From contig NC_064623.1 in the NCBI RefSeq assembly GCF_023898315.1, positions 17,311,140-17,375,139 of the forward strand: a stretch of 64,000 bases of DNA, read 5' to 3'. Position numbers and translations under genes: made by a program. Origin of the DNA: Schistocerca nitens. Its lineage: Eukaryota > Arthropoda > Insecta > Orthoptera > Acrididae. Below the pieces are notes generated by a model. That model was given only the letters and a program-made list of their open reading frames with translations. It did no database searches and was not told the DNA's origin. Every line of letters starts with the position of its first letter. The first letter of the stretch is position 1. Below are positions 48,479 through 59,495 of the stretch, in pieces.

Positions 48479-48620
48479 TACAAATTTGGTGCGTCGATAA
48501 GAGATCCCTATCATATGACACACGTTCTGTTACTAATGCAGTGTATGACACACCAGGTGTGTTTTCCGGTTGACTTGTCGCCTTATCAACAAACGGTTTT
48601 TTCACAGTCCAGTACAGCTT

Positions 48621-49678
48621 CTTCCTGTTTTCATGCTTGATCTGTGTTCAGTTTGTGACGAGCTGTGCCACTAAAACTAAGGGACGGGCGCCATGGAGAG
48701 TTTGCCTCTTTAGTAAGGTGTGTGTTACAGCAACAAAAGGTTCACTGCTGTGAAGTGTGGCCAGCAAGCTTATAAAACCACATTATGGGATTTGCTCACC
48801 AGTGAGAGAGCCATTCCAGAACAAGTTAATAAATGTGGAATATAATCATCACGCACTATGTCTTAAATGTATTATCCATAAACAAACTGTTCAGCATAAT
48901 GCTATTAGAGAAAAATATGACGTGCAAGGATTATGGATATTTTTCCAAACAAAATGTATTTACTTCCTTACAAGAGAACGATAAGAAGATGTAGTAATAT
49001 CCCTTGTACGGGCTTCTCCTCCCAGAAAGAGCAGGATCTGAACCTGACTCTGACATTAGCTAATTTGCGCTTTGTCATCAGTGTCTATGCCACAGTCGAG
49101 ACCCGGGGAGAGGTTCGTGGAAAAAATCTTAACATGCAATGCTTTACATCTGATGATATTACTGTAACAGTACAAGTAGGCCGTGTTTTTGCTGCTAAAT
49201 AATTCCTTTTTGTTGAAGAAACTGTGTGGGTAAATCCAGCAGTTCACAGACATGTAATAAAAATAATATCAGAGCGTTTTATTCATGAAGCTTCCTCTGG
49301 GTGCCTCGAATTTTGACAGATGCCATGCTGGTGGCCTATCAAAACGGTCCCTGCCGCTGTCGCTAGTGAGTGTGCGCTGCTGAGGTATCATTTCTTAACG
49401 GTCGAATTCCAGCCAGTCTTGTGTACGCCACTACCTCAGGTGGGGGGAGGAATTTTGTTGCAGTCATCTGATCGGGCGCACACAATGGTGAATCCACCCT
49501 GTAATAGTTTGTGTAGGACGACTTTTTCCCGTGGATACTTGGAGACAACGAGTTGGCTCTTACTCCAGGTTAAGCAGGAGGGGTGATGGTCGTCGCTGTC
49601 GGGTTGTATTCCAGGACTGGTTTCCGCATGTGTCACTGCCCGTGGCCCTGAGTTGGTAGCACTGACAGAGGTCGTGAT
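48621..49678. other. Unassigned stretch
   Basis: No recognised domain. Overlapping short frames near 49320-49750 on both strands give no consistent coding signal. Confidence 0.35.
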
Positions 49679-50580
49679 TGTCTGTTGTCAGGTATGTGCA
49701 GCCCTTCTTTCGAGTAATCATCGTTCGTGTGTTGTTAGCAGTTTGAATCATGTTGGTGACCTGTAACTGAGTCTTTGGAGAATCGGTTTATCAACAGAAG
49801 GTGCACACGAACACTGCAGCTACAGTAACTCCCCCCTTCATCAGCTTGCATAGGCCGGGTATTTCCCGCGGTTTCCGTCCTCACCTTGAGGCTGTGAGTT
49901 CCAGCTCGACACATTTAATATACTCTTAGAGTAATGTTCCGGTTACACCTCTCAGCTGCCCGGAGCCTTTTGAGGTCGTAGGAATCGGGAAGAAATGGTG
50001 ATGATTATACTGTTACGAGATATGTGCAGCCCATTTTTTCCAGCAGCAATTGTGAGTATGTTGTTTGCAATTTGAATCACATTGTTGCTACAGTTACTGG
50101 TCTTTGGAAGATATGCTTCTCGACAGACGCTGCTCAGTCTCTAAGGTGACATTTTTTATCATAGAGCGAGATAGATCTTGCTGCAGCTGTCTCCTTTGAC
50201 ACATCTCCAGGGCAGCAAGTTATGTATTCAGTTTTTCCGATGTTTTCGTAGTAGTTTGTACAGCTTGAATTTTGTGTGTGTTTTGTGTTCAAGGGGTGTA
50301 TTCTCGCGTTTTGTACTTATGTATTCAGGCAGTCAGTAGCGCAGTAGTTGCTCTTTTTTTTTTTTTTTAGTGAGCATTCGTTTAAGCCTAGTTAGCCACT
50401 TATTCTGGCTCCAGCTGTCCCCGTGACACATCTCCAGGGAAGTGAGTTAGGCGTTTAGTTTTTTCTATGTTTTCTTACTAGTATATACTGCTTAAATTTC
50501 TTCATTTTTGTGTATTTAACGTGTTTAACCTCCGTTTTATAAGTGTAAATTCAGGTGGTCTGTAGCTCAGTTGCCATTTC
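49679..50580 (+). repeat. Imperfect tandem monomers, probable LINE 5' UTR
   Basis: Two kinds of repeated unit. 49690-49795 and 50023-50126 share atgtgcagccc, a tttgaatca block, and tctttgga. 50190-50355 and 50415-50580 share gacacatctccaggg, agttttt, ttgtgt, cgttttgta or cgttttat, and attcaggcagtc or attcaggtggtc with cag. Such monomers resemble promoter-bearing 5' UTR arrays of LINEs, and I associate this sequence with the LINE family at 54676-59395. That link is inference. Confidence 0.4.
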
Positions 50581-50815
50581 TGTTGTGGCTGTGCCCTCCG
50601 GTAATGTTTCGTGGCTCCTGGGTGGATGAGGAGAGGGTGGTATGACAGGTCGGTGGCCAGTTTCCTCTCACTGCAACACAAAATGCACACGTGGTTAAGA
50701 TACACTTTATAAGAGTAAGCAATTGAGTATTTAACTTCAGTGATGCTGTGGTTAACAGCAGTCAACTAACATGTACTAATTCTTGTCTCTTGTCCGTGTC
50801 CATATGACAACTATA
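50581..50815. other. Short unassigned segment before transposon B
   Basis: Nothing recognised; ends at the TA target (50814-50815) of the next element. Confidence 0.4.
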
Positions 50816-52396
50816 CAGGGTGTTACAAATAGGTACGGCCTAACTTTCAGGAAACATTCCTCACATACAAATAAAGAAAAGATGTTATGTGAACATGTGT
50901 CTGGAAACGCTTAATTTCCATGTTAGAGCTCATTTTACTTTCGTCAGTATGTACTGTACTTCCTCGATTCACCGCCAGTTGGCCCAATTGAAGGAAGGTA
51001 ATGTTGACTTCGGTGCTTGTGTTGACATGCGACTCATTGCTCTACAGTACTAGCATCAAGCACATCAGTACGTAGCATCAACAGGTTAGTGTTCATCACG
51101 AACGTGGCTTTGCAGTCAGTGCAATGTTTACAAATGCGGAGTTGGCAGATGCCAATTTGATGTACGGATTAGCACGGGGCAATAGCCGTGGCGCGGTACG
51201 TTTGTATCGAGACAGATTTCCAGAACGAAGGTGTCCCAACAGGAAGACGTTAGAAGCAATTGATCGGCGTCTTAGGGAGCACGGAACATTCCAGCCTATG
51301 ACTCGCGACTGGGGAAGACCTGGAACGACGAGGACACCTGCAATGGACGACGCAATTCTTCGTGCAGTTGACGATAACCCTAATGTCAGCGTCAGAGAAG
51401 TTGCTGCTGTACAAGGTAACGTTGACCACGTCACTGTATGGAGAGTGCTACGGGAGAACCAGTTGTTTCCGTACCATGTACAGCGTGTGCAGGCACTACC
51501 AGCAGCTGATTGGCCTCCACGAGTACACTTCTGCGAATGGTTCATCCAACAATGTGTCAATCCTCATTTCAGTGCAAATGTTCTCTTTACGGATGAGGCT
51601 TCATTCCAACGTGATCAAATTGCAAATTTTCACAATCAACTTGTATGGGCTGACGAGAATCCGCGCGCAATTGTGCAATCACGTCATCAACACAGATTTT
51701 CTGTGAACGTTTGGGCAGGCATTGTTGGTGATGTCTTGATTGGGCCCCATGTTCTTCCACCTACGCTCAATGGAGCACGTTATCATGATTTCATACGGGA
51801 TACTCTACCTGTGCTTCTAGAACATGTGCCTTGACAAGTACGACACAACATGTGGTTCATGCACGATGGAGCTCCTGCACATTTCAGTCGAAGTGTTCGT
51901 ACACTTCTCAACAACAGATTCGGTGACCGATGGATTGGTAGAGGCGGACCAATTCCATGGCCTCCACGCTCTCCTGACCTCAACCCTCTTGACTTTCATT
52001 TATGGGGGCATTTGAAAGCTCTTGTCTACGCAACCCCGGTACCAAATGTAGAGACTCTTCGTGCTCGTATTGTGGACGGCTGTGATACAATACGCCATTC
52101 TCCAGGGCTGCATCAGCGCATCAGGGATTCCATGCGACGGAGGGTGGGTGCATGTATCCTCGCTAACGGAGGACATTTTGAACATTTCCTGTAACAAAGT
52201 GTTTGAAGTCACGCTGATACGTTCTGTTGCTGTGTGTTTCCATTCCATGATTAATGTGATCTGAAGAGACGTTATAAAATGAGCTCTAACATGGAAAGTA
52301 AGCGTTTCCGGACACATGTCCACATAACATATTTTCTTTCTTTGTGTGTGAGGAATGTTTCGTGAAAGTTTGGCCGTACCTTTTTGTAACACCCTG
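50816..52396 (+). mobile_element. DD41D transposon, family B
   Basis: Ends cagggtgttacaaataggta and the complement tacctttttgtaacaccctg, TA on both sides (50814-50815, 52397-52398), 1581 bases. Inverted homology runs about 125 bases, through gtgtctggaaacgctta and ccatgttagagctcatttt. Carries one almost complete transposase. Confidence 0.92.
51124..52194 (+). pseudogene. DD41D transposase, nearly intact (one nonsense codon)
   Basis: ATG at 51124 to TAA at 52192, 356 codons, one frame. The only lesion is TGA at codon 237 (51832-51834), probably from CGA by CpG decay. The N-terminus has two helix-turn-helix regions (ELADANLMYGLARGNSRGAV, VREVAAVQGNVDHVTVWRVL) with a GRPGTTRTP hinge. Catalytic residues by my count: D157 in VLFTDEASF, D248 in FMHDGAPAHF, D290 in SPDLNPLDFHLWG, with 41 residues between the last two, so DD41D. 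Extra motifs are VWAGIVGDVLIGPHVLPP and the C-terminal ILANGGHFEHFL. The enzyme would cut and paste its own element. Apart from the stop it looks recently active. A different explanation, read-through, cannot be excluded. Confidence 0.88.
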
Positions 52397-52398
52397 TA

Positions 52399-54660
52399 TA
52401 CATTGACTAACGTTTCGCCACAGCTGGCTAAGGAGCGAGGCGACGACTATCACTGCGGAAGGCTAGAGCACAGTGCGACATACTGAGGTGCAATGCGAAC
52501 TGTGTCCCAATGCTACGTACTGGTGTACTGAGCTTGCGAGATTGAGACAGCGCGGTCGGCGGCGGCGGCGTGTAACCACCTCGCTGCCCAGGGGGCGTCA
52601 TTGGCGCGTAGCCTGGGGGTGTGTAGGCTACTTGGCCTTCTCTCGTCATAGGCGCGCTTAGTTCAGCGCCTGCTATACAACGTTTCCTAGTGCCGACCGG
52701 TATGTTGGCGAAGGCGTATGCCAGCACAATTTCTTCTGAAGAGCCAACTCCACAGTTCATTAAGGCATCAGTATCCATTGGTGCTATGTGAGCCGTGTTA
52801 AAAACTGCTGTTTTGGAGAGCGGGCCGCAGCGCGTAGTGTCAAGCAGTCGCCCTCCGCTTCTGGCGGTGGGGCAGCTGTGGCAATCGCAGCTTTGGTGTC
52901 TCCCCCTGGTGGGAAAGCGGAATGGTTGTCTGTTCACGTGATTTAAGGGGCGCTATGAGCTCGCTAGTCAGTCAGTCAGGGTCAGTCTCTCGTCCCCAGC
53001 TTGCTAGTCTGTCTCTCGTCCGCATTTGTTAGGCAGTTAGTGTTGTCTGTCGTTCGGAGTGATAGTATGTCTGTCGTTCGGATCAACTTCTAAATCCGGC
53101 AAAATGAGCCTTTCCATTCCGCCAGTAAGAGAACTCAGCGAGTGGTTGCCCGGTTGGAGCTTAGTTCCTGCATCTGAGTCTGCACCTTAGGCCGCCAGTC
53201 TGTTCGAGTTTGCTCAGGCAATGGTCATTGGCGGTTGGATCGATCGGTTGGTCGGTCGCGCACTGAGACACGAGATGACTTGTCCGTCTTGAACGTCGGC
53301 GCATGTGAGGTCGCCACCTGAGTCCAGTGGGCCGCGGCCGACACGAGAGCAACATGAGTCAACCCACGACATCGGACTGGCCGGTGCGAGCTGCGACGCC
53401 GTGAGACGGGAGATCGGCGCGCCTTCCTGCGTGCTTTGAAGCGGCTGGCAGCGGACGGTTCGGGAGAGCGATTTGGGGGTGCTGCGCCAGGTCTTCTCGA
53501 TAAATCGCAGTTTATTAGAAGTTAAGTGATTGGTGATAGGTTGTTTGATTTACTCTTGTTAAATTCTACTTGTTTTCTTGGTGAGGTCACCAGCTGTTTT
53601 GCTTTGGGGTCGTCCCACCATTCTTCTCCGTTTGTCCACCTGCGGGAAGGTGGTTGTTTATAAATTGGGTGGTACGTTTTTCCCTTGTGGAGTAAGGGCG
53701 GGTTAGAGCAACCTGCGGTTCGAGTTGTTCGGTAATCTCCGTATCAATCTACGGTACGGTAGTAGCTGCCTCCATCATGTTTGTCGGATTTGGTGTGTTA
53801 ACGAATTTATTGCTTGGAGTGTAACGGCCTAATACCTGAAATATGTTTTGATCTTTGGAAACTTTGATATTATTGCCTATGATCTTGAGAGGCGGTATCT
53901 GTGTACTGTAGAGCATCTAAACTATTGTTCGGCCTACCTTGTAGACTTTTATATAAGATTGCGTTTCATGGGCTTTTATTTAAATGATCATTTTAGTATA
54001 TAAAGTTGCCACCCTTTCACCATAAGACTTTTCTTAGAAGTTAAAATCAAGTTGCACCTTCGCTGGCAAGGTTAATATTGTAATTGTTAGTGTTTTGTAC
54101 CATTTCCATCCCTCCTACAGGTGGGGGGGGGGAAGGGGGGTTGTTGCATAGTTTGTGTGCCTATGTAAATTGTTAAAACTCTTAGTTTAAAGTAATCTGG
54201 TATGCTGCAGATTTGCACCAGTGTACTCTTTCAGAGGCTGTTGTGAGCGGTCATAACTACGGCCGTGTCAAAAGGGAGCGGCAAGGTTCTCTGCCCGAAA
54301 TCTCATAGTCAAAACTTGTTTCTTTCTGCCTCTGAATAAATTGTAACTTTGATGTTTAGAGGGTGCTTTCTGATTATAATTTTAAATCTGTTTCTTTTAA
54401 AAAATACTTTTAGGCACTATTAAAGTGAATAAAATTCCCATTTGTTAAAAGGAATTTGGTTAGGATTTCATCAGTTACTCCCTGGCAACTACTTCCACTC
54501 TTACATAGTGTGATTAAATGTGTTAATCTTCTTGATGAATCGCTAGTAAATAAAATAAATTCTTAAGAATATTCTTTGAAAATAAATCACGGTTCACTAT
54601 GTCAGAAGGGTAACAAGTTCTGTATCTAGGTTTCTGTCAGCTTTTATAATTTACTTATTC
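52399..54660. repeat. GC-rich repeat, probably LTR-type
   Basis: Non-coding. The left half (about 52430-53520) is GC- and CpG-rich with short duplications such as gtctgtcgttcgga. The right half is AT-rich with poly-A signals (gaataaattg near 54335, aataaaataaat near 54548). I recall this sequence as a high-copy locust repeat, possibly a solo LTR, but no terminal TG/CA with target duplication could be fixed. Confidence 0.35.
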
Positions 54661-54675
54661 AGTTACTCTTGCTAG

Positions 54676-56345
54676 GATGAGTGGGATGTGTGCATGCTGC
54701 GTGCAGACTCAGGAGGAGCTGTTTGCGAACAGTTGAATGCGCTTCTGGCTATGGTCAGCTGCTTTCACTCTGCTGCTTTGGGATGTAGCAGTGGTAGAGA
54801 ATCTGGTGCATCTCGTGGGACACCTCAGGAGTCGCTCGTTTCGTCCACGAGCTCTGCTGCCAAGGCGTCTCCTAGTGCACCTGACACGGTGGATCTGCCA
54901 TCGCAGCAGGGTGACACATTCGTGTCGGTAGAGGCGGAGGGCCAATGTAAACGCTGGGTGTCTGGCTTCACCTGTTCGCCCTGGGAGTGAATGGGTGGCC
55001 ACTCCTTCAGCAGGAGCTGAGGAGACACACGGGGGCAGCTACAGCGTTAAGCACATTATGGAACGTCTTAGGAAGATAGTGTTCAGGGCTGGAAAGGCTG
55101 CCAATGTGCACTCAGTATGTCTGTTGGGGGCCCCCGTCTGAGTAGTTGAGGCGGCCTTGCCTGCAGCTATCGAGTATGCAAGGTGCAGTTGTGGCTCACG
55201 TCGGCACCAGTGACACTTGTCGCTTGGTTCTGAGGCTGGTTCATACAGGGATTTGGTGGGGTGGTGAAGGCTGCTAGCCTTGTATGTGGGAGGAAGCGGC
55301 GTTGTTCCCGAAGTTCACTGGGGTCCTGTGGTTTGGAGCCAAGTGGAAGGTCTCGGCCAGAGGCTAGGTCGACTCTGTAATGGTCTTGGCTGCAGATTTC
55401 TAGACCTGCGTTATCGGGTTGCGATTTGTTGGGCTTCCCTTGGCAGGTCAGGGGTGCACTACACAAAGGAAGCAGCTGCTCGGATATCAGAGTGTTTGGA
55501 ATCCACATTGTTTTTTTTTTTTTTTTTAGGCTAGGAGGTAGTTCTGAAATACTCTAACGTACACTCACCAGCCGGTTCACAGACAGGGAGATTAGAATGA
55601 GTTCAGAGTAAAGACACTTTGATTGTCAAAATTTTATCAGTAAATTGTCGGATTATTCGTAACGAAGTTCGGGAATTTACTGCCCGCCAGGAAAGCTCTC
55701 GTGCTCAAATTATTCTTGGAACCGAAAGCTGGCTAAAACCTGAAGAGAGAAGGCTCAGACATATTTAGCGAGTCATGGAATGTTTATCGGAAGGGCGGAT
55801 TAGACACCATAGGAGGGTGAGTGTTCATTGATGTAGACAAAAATATTCTCTGCACTGATGTTGAAATTGAATGTGTCGGTGAAGTTTCTCGTCGTGTATA
55901 ACAGGTGTAGGTGAATTGTTGAATGTTTTTAACGGCCACCCGATTCTGCGGTGACAGTCCTGGAGTTATTCAAATGTGTAGTGCGTAGGTGCCCAGATGA
56001 AGCAATACGAATTGGAGGCGACTTTAACCTACCGAGGGTATACTGGGACGTCTATGTATTCGTTGTAGGGGGCGCAGGTAGACACTCTGGAGAAGTACCT
56101 TTGAACACGTTTTCTGAAAATTGTTTTTAGCAGCTAGTTCAGCAGCCCACAGACAACTGAAAATCTTAGACCTTGGAGCTACAAATAGGCCGGACCTTAT
56201 CGATGATGTCGGTATAGAGATGGGGATTAGTGATCGTGATGTCATCATAACGACTACTGTTACCAAAGATAATAAATCAGTCAAGAAGGCTACGAGGGTG
56301 TGCCTGCTAGATACAGCAGATAAGCAGTTATTAAACCTCACTTAG
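54676..56345 (+). pseudogene. LINE ORF1 and endonuclease relic
   Basis: Opens with a start-like ATGAGTGGGATGTGTGCAT at 54677. Continues with QTQEELFANS-like then a Ser/Ala-rich region. VKHIMERLRKIVFRAGKAAN and ALPAAIEYARC, with the later frame VVPEVHWGPVVWSQVEGLGQ, resemble the SGNH esterase-like ORF1 of some LINEs. From about 55620 an endonuclease follows: ELKLFLEPKAG-like, then ATNRPDLIDDVGIEMGISDR and DVIITTTVTKDNKSVKKATR. Stops are frequent. It is truncated on the right at about 56345, shortly before DD41D copy 3. Confidence 0.6.
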
Positions 56346-56561
56346 ACAGTGAAATGGCATCACTTAGTTCAGTAAGATGGATGAAGAGGAATTATGGGCA
56401 GGTTCTGAGTGTAACATTTTCAGCAACAAGTTCTCGTTTTTATATTTATTTCTCAATTTAAACCATTGCCTGGAACAGCATCTTGGTTTCCTCTTCTTTA
56501 AACGCAGCACCAGAGTCAATGTTAGAAACGTTTATCTGCATTTGTGGCCATTCCCACTATA

Positions 56562-58441
56562 CAGGGTGGTCCAATTATCGTCACCGGGCCAAATATCTCA
56601 CGAAATAAGCGTCAAACGAAAAAACTACAAAGAACTAAACTTGTCTAGCTTGAAAGGGGAAACCAGATGGCGCTATAGTTGGCCCGCTAGATGTCGCTGC
56701 CATAGGTCAAACGGATATCAACCGCTTTTTTAAAAAAAATAGGGACCCCCATTTTTATTACATATTCGTGTAGTACGTAAAGAAATATGAATGTTTTAGT
56801 TGGACCACTTTTTTCGCTATGTGATAGATGGCGCTGTAATAGTCACAAACGTATGAGTACGTGGTATCACGTAACATTCCGCCAGTGCGGACGGTATTTA
56901 CTTCGTGATACATTACCAGTGTTAAAATGGACCGTTTACCAACTGCGGAAAAGGTCGATATCGTGTTGATGTATGGCTATTGTGACCAAAATGCCCAACG
57001 GGCGTGTGCTATTTATGCTGCTCGGTATCCTGGATGACATCATCCAAATGTCCGGACCGTTCGCCGGATAGTTACGTTATTTAAGGAAACAGGAAGTGTT
57101 CAGTCACATGTGAAACGTCAACCTCGACCTGCAACAGATGATGATGCCCAAGTAGGTGTTTTAGCTGCTGTCGCGGCTAATCCGCACATCAGTAGCAGAC
57201 AAATTGCGCGAGAATCGGGAATCTCGAAAACGTCGGTGTTGAGAATGCTACATCAACATCGATTGCACCCGTACCATATTTCTATGCACCAGGAATTGCA
57301 TGGCGACGACTTTGAACGTCGTGTACAGTTCTGCCACTGGGCACAAGAGAAATTACGGGACGATGATAGATTTTTTGCACGCGTTCTATTTAGCGACGAA
57401 GCGTCATTCACCAACAGCGGTAATGTAAACCGGCATAATATGCACAATTGAGCAACGGAAAATCCACGATGGCTGGGACAAGTGGAACATCAGCGACCTT
57501 GGCGGGTGAATGTATGGTGCGGCATTGTAGGAGGAAGGATAATTGGCCCCCATTTTATCGATGGCAATCTAAATGGTGCAATGTATGCTGATTTCCTACG
57601 TAATGTTCTACCGATGTTACTACAAGATGTTTCACTGCGTGGTAGAATGGCGATGTACTTCCGATATGATGGATGTCCGGCACATAGCTTACGTGCGTTT
57701 GAAGCGGTATTGAATAGCGTGTTTCATGACAGGTGGAGTGGTCGTCGAAGCACCATACCATGGCCCACACGTTCACCGGATCTGACGTCCCCGGATTTCT
57801 TTCTGTGGGGAAATTTGAAGGATATTTGCCATCGTGATCCACCGACAACGCCTGACAACATGCGTCAGCGCATTGTCAGTGCATGTGCGAACATTACGGA
57901 AGACGAACTACTCGCTGTTGAGAGGGGTGTATTGCCAAATGCATTGAGGTTGACGGACATCATTTTGAGCATTTATTGCATTAATGTGGTATTTACAGGT
58001 AATCACGCTGTAACAGCATGCGTTCTCAGAAATGATAAGTTCACAAAGGTACATGTATCACATTGGAACAACCGAAATAACATGTTTAAACGTAGCTACG
58101 TTCTGTATTTTAATTTAAAAAACCAACTGTTCGTCTAAAATTGTGAGCCATATGTTTGTGACTATTACAGCGCCATCTATCACAAAGCGAAAAAAGTGGT
58201 CCAACTAAAACATTCATATTTCTTTACGTACTACACGAATATGTAATAATAAATGGGGGTTCCTATTAAAAAAAAACTCAGTTGATATCCGTTTGACCTA
58301 TGGCAGCGCCATCTAGCGGGCCAACCATAGCGCCATCTGGTTTCCCCCTTGAAGCTAGACGAGTTTCGTTCTTTGTAGTTTTTTCGTTTAATGCTTATTT
58401 CGTGAGATATTTGGCCCGGTCACTATCAATGGACCACTCTG
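56562..58441 (+). mobile_element. DD41D transposon, family A, copy 3 (best copy)
   Basis: TA-flanked (56560-56561 and 58442-58443). Ends cagggtggtccaattatcgt and the near complement atcaatggaccactctg. Length 1880 bases. The inverted ends are nearly 300 bases long (56562 to about 56855, about 58145 to 58441), with repeated agatggcgct motifs. It lies between two LINE pieces. Confidence 0.92.
56927..57984 (+). pseudogene. DD41D transposase, family A copy 3
   Basis: Starts MDRLPTAEKVDIVLMYGY at 56927. TGA at codon 37 (57035) and TGA at codon 175 (57449) are the only stops before the C-terminus; both fit single transitions (CGA to TGA, TGG to TGA). ISSRQIARESGISKTSVLRM is the second helix-turn-helix. 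Catalytic blocks: VLFSDEASFTNSG, MYFRYDGCPAHSLRAFEA, SPDLTSPDFFLWGNLK. I count 41 residues between the last two Asp, so DD41D. A deletion of about 10 bases near 57930 shifts the end; the expected tail IEVDGHHFEHLLH ends at TAA 57982. Inactive but close to complete. Confidence 0.85.
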
Positions 58442-58619
58442 TAGCGACAAAATACAGCAAACACGAAAAGCGTCTGCTTCAAAAGTAAGGTTAATTTGAC
58501 AAGCTTTCTTTTTTGCGTGTACGGGCTCGTTTGAGACATTCGTGGCTGGATAAGAGCGAACGTGACTGGGGCTTGATTTACCGGTGCTCTACTGTACTGC
58601 GAACCACGGATGAAGAGCA
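58442..58619. other. Short segment between DD41D copy 3 and the LINE RT piece
   Basis: No clear coding; it may be degraded LINE sequence before the RT. Confidence 0.35.
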
Positions 58620-59395
58620 AGAGACGAATTCCAGATTCCTAGATTTCCAAAAAGCATTTGACACAGTAGCCCACTGCAGACTGCTACTGGAGGTACGGGC
58701 ACACAGAATAGGTTCCCAGGTTTGGGAGTGGATCGAAGATTTCTTACGTAATATAACCCTGTTGGTTGTTGTCTACGGCGAGTGTTCATCAGAGACAGGG
58801 GTATCGTCAGGGAAGTGTGACAAGGCCGCTGTTGTTCCCTGTGAACAGGAACGACCTGACGGGTAGGTTGAGCAGCAATCTGGCTGTTTGCTTGTGACCC
58901 TGCGGTGTACGGGAAGGCGTGAGGGAGTGCAGCAGGGTACAGGACGACTTAGACGAGATTTCTAGTGGGTTTGATGAGTGGTACATTGCTCTAAATGTAT
59001 AAAAATGTAAGTTAATGCAGATGGATAGGAAAAATATACTTGTGATGTTCGGATACGGCATTGGAAGTGTCTTTCTTGGCAGTGTCACGTCATTCAAATA
59101 TCAGGTCGTAACGTTGCAAAGCAGAATGAAATGGAACGGGCGTGTGAGGATTGTGGTAGGGAGGGAAGGCGAATGGTCGACTTCGGTTTATTGGGAGAAT
59201 TTTAGGAATGGTAGGTTCATCTCCAAAGGAGATCGCATACAGGTCGCTAGGGCGACCTGTTCTTGAGTACTGCTCGAGTATTCGGGATCTGCGAGTGGAA
59301 CAGCAAAGGAAACGACTAGTAGTTGTACAGGTACCCTCAGTGGCTAGCGGAGTACGCGTGTAGATGCAGAGGTAGATGTAGATGTAGATGTAGCA
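58620..59395 (+). pseudogene. LINE reverse transcriptase relic and 3' tail
   Basis: RFLDFQKAFDTVAHCRLLLE and RIGSQVWEWIEDFLRN are RT motifs. After a frameshift the product-binding part (QDDLDEISSGFDEWYIALNV) and thumb pieces (ENFRNGRFISKGDRIQVARA, LEYCS in the next frame) follow. The PQG and catalytic Asp pair region is deleted or unrecognisable. The 3' end has gtaccctcagtggctagcgg and the (TAGATG)n tail at 59361-59393, marking a complete 3' end. With 54676-56345 this may be one LINE with an internal deletion, or two separate copies. Confidence 0.65.
59361..59393. repeat. (TAGATG)n LINE tail
   Basis: Four to five hexamer units, one imperfect; the microsatellite tail expected for this LINE family. 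Confidence 0.85.
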
Positions 59396-59495
59396 TGGCT
59401 GCCGTGATTCGTTGACTTTGGATGTGGGAAAGGTTTATTTTTGCTGCACTGTCCCCATTGTTCAGGCTGGTTTGTGAGTGGCGAGAACGTATATA

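Larger units (their letters stand above)
46296..48620 (+). repeat. Probable interspersed repeat with tRNA-like core, split twice
   Basis: Begins near cgagggaaactcaccatcgc (46297). A tRNA-like segment lies at about 46655-46735, gtgttcaacacactctcg being the B-box half. It continues through gggaaaactgtgtgactgtg to about 47195. A SINE (46431-46626) and a mariner (47196-48478) interrupt it. I recall this as a common orthopteran repeat that resumes at about 48480 (cgtgttttccggttgac-type sequence); limits are approximate. Confidence 0.4.

Noticed and set aside
49320..49751. Host gene from overlapping frames
   Set aside because: Frames on both strands are equally open, no splice sites or known domain.
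52428..52937. 169-codon minus-strand frame in the GC-rich repeat
   Set aside because: GC-rich sequence has few stops; the translation is low-complexity Pro/Arg/Ser with no domain.
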